A model generated the notes under the pieces. That model did not search any database and was not told the DNA's origin. It saw nothing but the letters and a program-made list of their open reading frames with translations. A DNA stretch of 64,000 nt from Myxococcus stipitatus (GTDB taxonomy: Bacteria > Myxococcota > Myxococcia > Myxococcales > Myxococcaceae). Below are positions 61,080 to 64,000 of the stretch, piece after piece. The DNA is taken from the NCBI RefSeq assembly GCF_021412625.1, contig NZ_JAKCFI010000005.1:124001-188000 (forward strand), written 5' to 3'. A program made the translations under genes and the position numbers. Position 1 is the stretch's first letter, and the number at the start of each line of letters is the position of its first letter.

Positions 61080-62072
61080 ATGATGTCTTCGCGCCTGTCC
61101 CCGTGTCTGCGCTCCCTGTGGCTCGCCCTCGGACTGTCGCTGCCCGCCGCGGCCCAGACGTCCGCCGCGTCGCCGGACGTCCCTCCCGCCGCGCCCACCG
61201 CGGCCCCGGAGGTGACGCCGGCCAGCGAGCCGCCCCCGCCCGCGCCCCGCCCCATTCCCAACGTGAGGGTCTACCTCTCGAGCCTCAACGTCGTGCGCTA
61301 CAACCCGCTGGGCCTGGAGTCCCAGAACCGGCTGGTGGCGCAGAAGCGGCTGTTCGACAGCCCGTCGGTGTTGCTGCGCGACACCTTCGTCAACGCGGCG
61401 GTGAGCCTGAAGCTCAGCCCGGCCTCGTACAAGATCGGCCCCACGGTGGACATCCAGCCGCTCGCGGTGTTCAACCTGCGCGCCGGCTACGAGTACATGC
61501 AGTTCTTCGGCACCATGGGCTTCCTCCAGTCGTATCCGGACGCCTTCCGGGACTTCTCCGACGACATCCGCGAGGACGGGGAGGACGGCGCCTACAGCAC
61601 CACGGGCCACCACTTCTTCGTCGAGCCCACGCTCCAGGCGAAGGTGCGGTCCATCGCGCTGCGCACCAAGTTCGCCATCGAGTACTGGGACGTCGCGCTG
61701 CGCGACGGCGAGACGACCTTCTACGAGGCCACGCCCGACACGCTCGTGCCGGGCAAGGGCTGGCTCTTCTCCAACGACACGGACCTCATCTGGCTGGGTA
61801 CGCAGTGGACGGTGGGCCTGCGCTACAGCGCGGTCTGGCCCCGCTACGACGAAGCCCAGGGCGTCACGGGTGGCGCGTCCGCGAACAACAGCCACATGCG
61901 GGTGGGCCCGCTCGTCGCCTATTCGTTCAACATGGACGAGGGGACGCGCTTCAACCGCCCCACGGTCCTCGCCAACGTCGCGTGGTACCTGAAGCACCCG
62001 AACCGGGAGGAGGCCATGCCGTACCTGCTCGTCGGCTTCGCGTTCAATTCGGACCTCGTGAGCAGCCGCTAG
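61080..62072 (+). CDS. Outer-membrane beta-barrel protein of unknown function
   Basis: 330 residues. A signal peptide (RSLWLALGLSLPAAAQT) precedes a Pro/Ala-rich linker to about residue 60. The rest alternates amphipathic strands rich in aromatic residues (YKIGPTVDIQPLAVFNLRAG, HHFFVEPTLQAKVRSIALRT, WTVGLRYSAVWPRYDEAQG, MRVGPLVAYSFN), the pattern of an outer-membrane barrel of about ten to twelve strands. It resembles no enzyme I know. It lies 50 nt downstream of the BASS symporter gene and is probably co-transcribed, so an outer-membrane channel for the same substrate is plausible. Confidence 0.8.
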   Translation: MMSSRLSPCLRSLWLALGLSLPAAAQTSAASPDVPPAAPTAAPEVTPASEPPPPAPRPIPNVRVYLSSLNVVRYNPLGLESQNRLVAQKRLFDSPSVLLRDTFVNAAVSLKLSPASYKIGPTVDIQPLAVFNLRAGYEYMQFFGTMGFLQSYPDAFRDFSDDIREDGEDGAYSTTGHHFFVEPTLQAKVRSIALRTKFAIEYWDVALRDGETTFYEATPDTLVPGKGWLFSNDTDLIWLGTQWTVGLRYSAVWPRYDEAQGVTGGASANNSHMRVGPLVAYSFNMDEGTRFNRPTVLANVAWYLKHPNREEAMPYLLVGFAFNSDLVSSR

Positions 62073-62138
62073 GTCCGCGACGGAGGGACGCGCCTGGGCC
62101 CCGTCCGAGACTCCGCTCCCGGGGCGCTGAAGGGCCCA

Positions 62139-62168
62139 CGGGCGCCACCTGGAAAGGGCTGGCGCCCG
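62139..62168. terminator. Bidirectional terminator between convergent genes
   Basis: CGGGCGCCA (62139-62147) pairs perfectly with TGGCGCCCG (62160-62168), a 9-bp stem with a 12-nt loop, between the barrel gene and slyD. Confidence 0.7.
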
Positions 62169-62202
62169 AGGACGCGCTCCGTCCGGGCTTCCTGGACCGA
62201 CC

Positions 62203-62700
62203 TCAGTGGTCGTGGTCGTGCCCGTGGCCTTCCGGACCGTGCGCGTGGCCGTGCTCCAGTTCCTCGGCGGTGGCGGCGCGTACGTCGCGCACGGTGACGT
62301 CGAAGTGGAGCGTCTTGCCCGCGAGCGGGTGGTTGAAGTCCACCATCACCGTCTTCTCGCGGATCTCCCGGACGGTGACCTCCATCTCGTTGCCGTCGTC
62401 GTCGCTGGCGAACAGCTCCCCGCCCACCTCGAGCGTCAGGTCCTCGGGGAAGGAGTCGCGGGGGACCTCCTCGATGCCGTCGGGGTCGTAGGCGCCGTAG
62501 CCCTCCTCGGGCGTGATGACGACCTGCAGGGAGTCGCCCTTCGCCTTGCCTTCCAGGGCCTTCTCCAGACCCGGGACGATCTCCTCGTGGCCCTGCAGGT
62601 AGACGAGCGGCTCGCTGCCTTCGCTCTCGTCCACCACCTTGCCGTCGCCCAGGTGCAGTTTGAAGTCGAGGGTGACGACACTGTCCTTCGTGATTTTCAT
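62203..62700 (-). CDS. slyD: FKBP-type peptidyl-prolyl isomerase SlyD
   Basis: 165 residues from the ATG at 62700. SlyD layout: FKBP core (VTLDFKLHLGDGKVVDESEG, EPLVYLQGHEEIVPGLEKAL), inserted-in-flap chaperone domain (PEEGYGAYDP, then EEVPRDSFPEDLTLEVGGEL), return to the FKBP core (MVDFNHPLAGKTLHFDVTV), and a histidine-rich C-terminal tail (HGHAHGPEGHGHDHDH) that binds nickel or zinc in relatives. It acts in the cytoplasm as an isomerase and chaperone. A start at 62748 would add 16 unsupported residues. Confidence 0.95.
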   Translation of the reverse strand: MKITKDSVVTLDFKLHLGDGKVVDESEGSEPLVYLQGHEEIVPGLEKALEGKAKGDSLQVVITPEEGYGAYDPDGIEEVPRDSFPEDLTLEVGGELFASDDDGNEMEVTVREIREKTVMVDFNHPLAGKTLHFDVTVRDVRAATAEELEHGHAHGPEGHGHDHDH

Positions 62701-62774
62701 GGCGCCCTCATAGCTCAGGCGGGTGGCGAGCGCCCTCAACATCTGCACCAGCGCTCGAAACCCGACGCAAGTGC

Positions 62775-64000
62775 TCAGGGGCGTGGGGCCCGGGGCCTCG
62801 AGCCCCGCTCGATGCGGCCCTCGAGGCGGACGATGCGGCGCCGGTGGTCCTCTGGCAACTCCGCGGCGGCGGACTTCCTCGCGTGCTCCAGCGCCCGGCC
62901 GAGGTCCTTGAGTGCGTGCTCGAACAGCTTGGCGAGCTCCAGGTGGAGCGTGGCGGCCTGGACGCCCCGGGCGGCCCCGAGCGCCTGGAGCAGGTGGTTC
63001 GCCGCCGCCTGGGGCTCCCCGGCCATGCGCGCCAGCCGGGAGGCCAGGGCCAGGGCCTCGACGCCGACGGTGCCGGACCCGCGGGCCGCCGCGTGCGCGA
63101 AGGCTCGGGCCCGGGCATGGTCTCCCGCGCGGAGCGCCACGCCCGCGAAGCCCAGCAGGTCCCGAGGGTCCTCGCTCGAGAAGCCGGCGCCCGCGTCCGC
63201 GCCCGCCCGGAAGCGGCGGCCCAGTTCGCCGAGCAGCGCCGCGAGCAGGAGCAGATCGTTGGCGTTGTGCTCCAGCACGGGCGTCAGCGCCGAGCCGTCC
63301 CCGCCGCGCAGGTAGCGGAAGTACAGCTCCGGGATGAGCGAGCCGTCCACGTCGTCCACGCGACGGTAGCCGAGGACCTGCTCCTCCATGTGGACCAGCC
63401 GCGTGCCCGCGCCCCGGTGCTTGAAGACGCGGCGCGCGCAGTGGAGCAGGTCCAGGTGCGGCAGCTCCCGGGGCGTGGGGACGCGGTTGAGCACGAAGCG
63501 GGTGCGCAACAGCGGCCAGTCGAAGCTCTTGCCGTTGAACGTCACGAGGCAGGACGAGCGCGCCATGCGCGCCGCCAGCCAGCGCAGCATGGGCGCCTCC
63601 TCGCCCAGCTTGCGCAGGAAGAGCTGGCGCACCCGCAGCGAGCGCCCCTCGAACCAGGCGAGCCCCACCAGGAAGGGCACCGTGCCCGTGCCTCCCGCCA
63701 GCCCCGTGGTCTCCGTGTCGAGGAAGAGCATCCGCTGGAAGTCCACGGTCGCCAGGTCCTCGTGCAGCGCGAGGCTGGCGATGAGAGGCGCCTCCACGTC
63801 CAGCGCCCCCGCGACGGGCGCCGAGCCATGGTGGTGGTCGGCGGAGAGCAGGTGCTCGCAGACGTGGATGAGCCCCTGCGGCGTCTCCTCGGGCACCACC
63901 GGCAGGGGCCCCGGAGGTGGACGCGCGGGCGTGGCGCGGCGCGCCTGCGTCTGGCCCTGGCGCTGCGACCAGTCCGCGAGCATCCGTCGGAGGGACTCGA
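62775..64000 (-). CDS. YprB-like RNase H-fold (DEDD exonuclease-like) protein, start near or beyond window edge
   Basis: At least 402 residues. An ATG at 63983 is possible, but the frame stays open to the right edge with ESLRR just before it, so the true start may lie outside. The core is the YprB ribonuclease-H-like fold: LFLDTETTGLAGGTGTVPFL (Asp and Glu of a DEDD site), LVTFNGKSFDWPLLRTRF with a third Asp, and LEHNANDLLLLAALL with the last. Metal-dependent 3'-5' exonuclease activity is expected from the fold but unproven for the family. The C-terminal 130 residues are Ala-rich and TPR-like. On the same strand as slyD, 74 nt upstream. Confidence 0.88.
   Translation of the reverse strand, partial: ESLRRMLADWSQRQGQTQARRATPARPPPGPLPVVPEETPQGLIHVCEHLLSADHHHGSAPVAGALDVEAPLIASLALHEDLATVDFQRMLFLDTETTGLAGGTGTVPFLVGLAWFEGRSLRVRQLFLRKLGEEAPMLRWLAARMARSSCLVTFNGKSFDWPLLRTRFVLNRVPTPRELPHLDLLHCARRVFKHRGAGTRLVHMEEQVLGYRRVDDVDGSLIPELYFRYLRGGDGSALTPVLEHNANDLLLLAALLGELGRRFRAGADAGAGFSSEDPRDLLGFAGVALRAGDHARARAFAHAAARGSGTVGVEALALASRLARMAGEPQAAANHLLQALGAARGVQAATLHLELAKLFEHALKDLGRALEHARKSAAAELPEDHRRRIVRLEGRIERGSRPRAPRP

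Noticed and set aside
1-64000. tRNA, rRNA, CRISPR, insertion sequences or prophage genes
   Set aside because: I looked for tRNA-like cloverleaf ends, direct repeat arrays, transposase motifs and phage structural genes and saw none; gene content and composition look like an ordinary chromosome.

Overview
The window is GC-rich (about 70%) DNA that looks like a myxobacterial chromosome (Myxococcota, Cystobacterineae-like). I infer this from codon usage, the many lipoproteins and secreted repeat proteins, the two-component/sigma-54 regulation, and the gene families present. This is inference: no rRNA or other marker gene is in the window. I see no tRNA, rRNA, CRISPR array, insertion sequence, phage gene or origin. 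Almost every base is coding, and most long open frames opposite real genes are GC-rich shadows.

1-20531 (minus strand): one enormous secreted protein gene fills the first 19.6 kb and runs off the left edge (at least 6,523 codons). Its N-terminal half is about twenty tandem bacterial Ig-like repeats. The rest is six tandem ~600-residue modules, each a beta-propeller-like LVIVD block, a Big_5 Ig domain and two IPT/TIG domains. Just upstream, apparently in the same operon, is a lipoprotein parvulin-type PPIase, a plausible periplasmic foldase for it.

20532-31236: SppA protease, a small membrane protein, RNA 3'-phosphate cyclase RtcA, a secreted CocE/NonD-type acyl hydrolase, a membrane histidine kinase/NtrC-type regulator pair, a TetR regulator coupled to a metallo-beta-lactamase-fold hydrolase, and a small basic protein ORF preceded by a good sigma-54 promoter match.

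31590-36633: a tightly overlapping five-gene HlyD/ABC exporter operon resembling E. coli YbhG-F-S-R, with the tandem ATPase split into two genes.

36644-46927: two secreted alpha/beta hydrolases, an MFS exporter, a small six-cysteine lipoprotein, a zinc-ribbon protein, a threonine-aldolase-like PLP enzyme with an export-type N-terminus, an outer-membrane barrel, an MHS-family symporter and 3-hydroxybutyrate dehydrogenase. The run secreted esterase - porin - symporter - dehydrogenase could form a route for using hydroxybutyrate polymers or esters.

47015-57174: a GT-C-like membrane protein, a lipoprotein nuclease/phosphatase (EEP), an SBF-like transporter, a MarR-GNAT fusion, a secreted zinc metalloprotease, and a chemoreceptor coupled to a stand-alone secreted Cache sensor.

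57390-64000: a class I glutamine amidotransferase, a zinc-ribbon membrane protein, acyl-CoA thioesterase II, a BASS-type symporter followed by an outer-membrane protein, SlyD, and a YprB-like exonuclease-fold protein cut by the right edge. Several perfect GC-rich hairpins mark gene ends, most clearly where genes converge.
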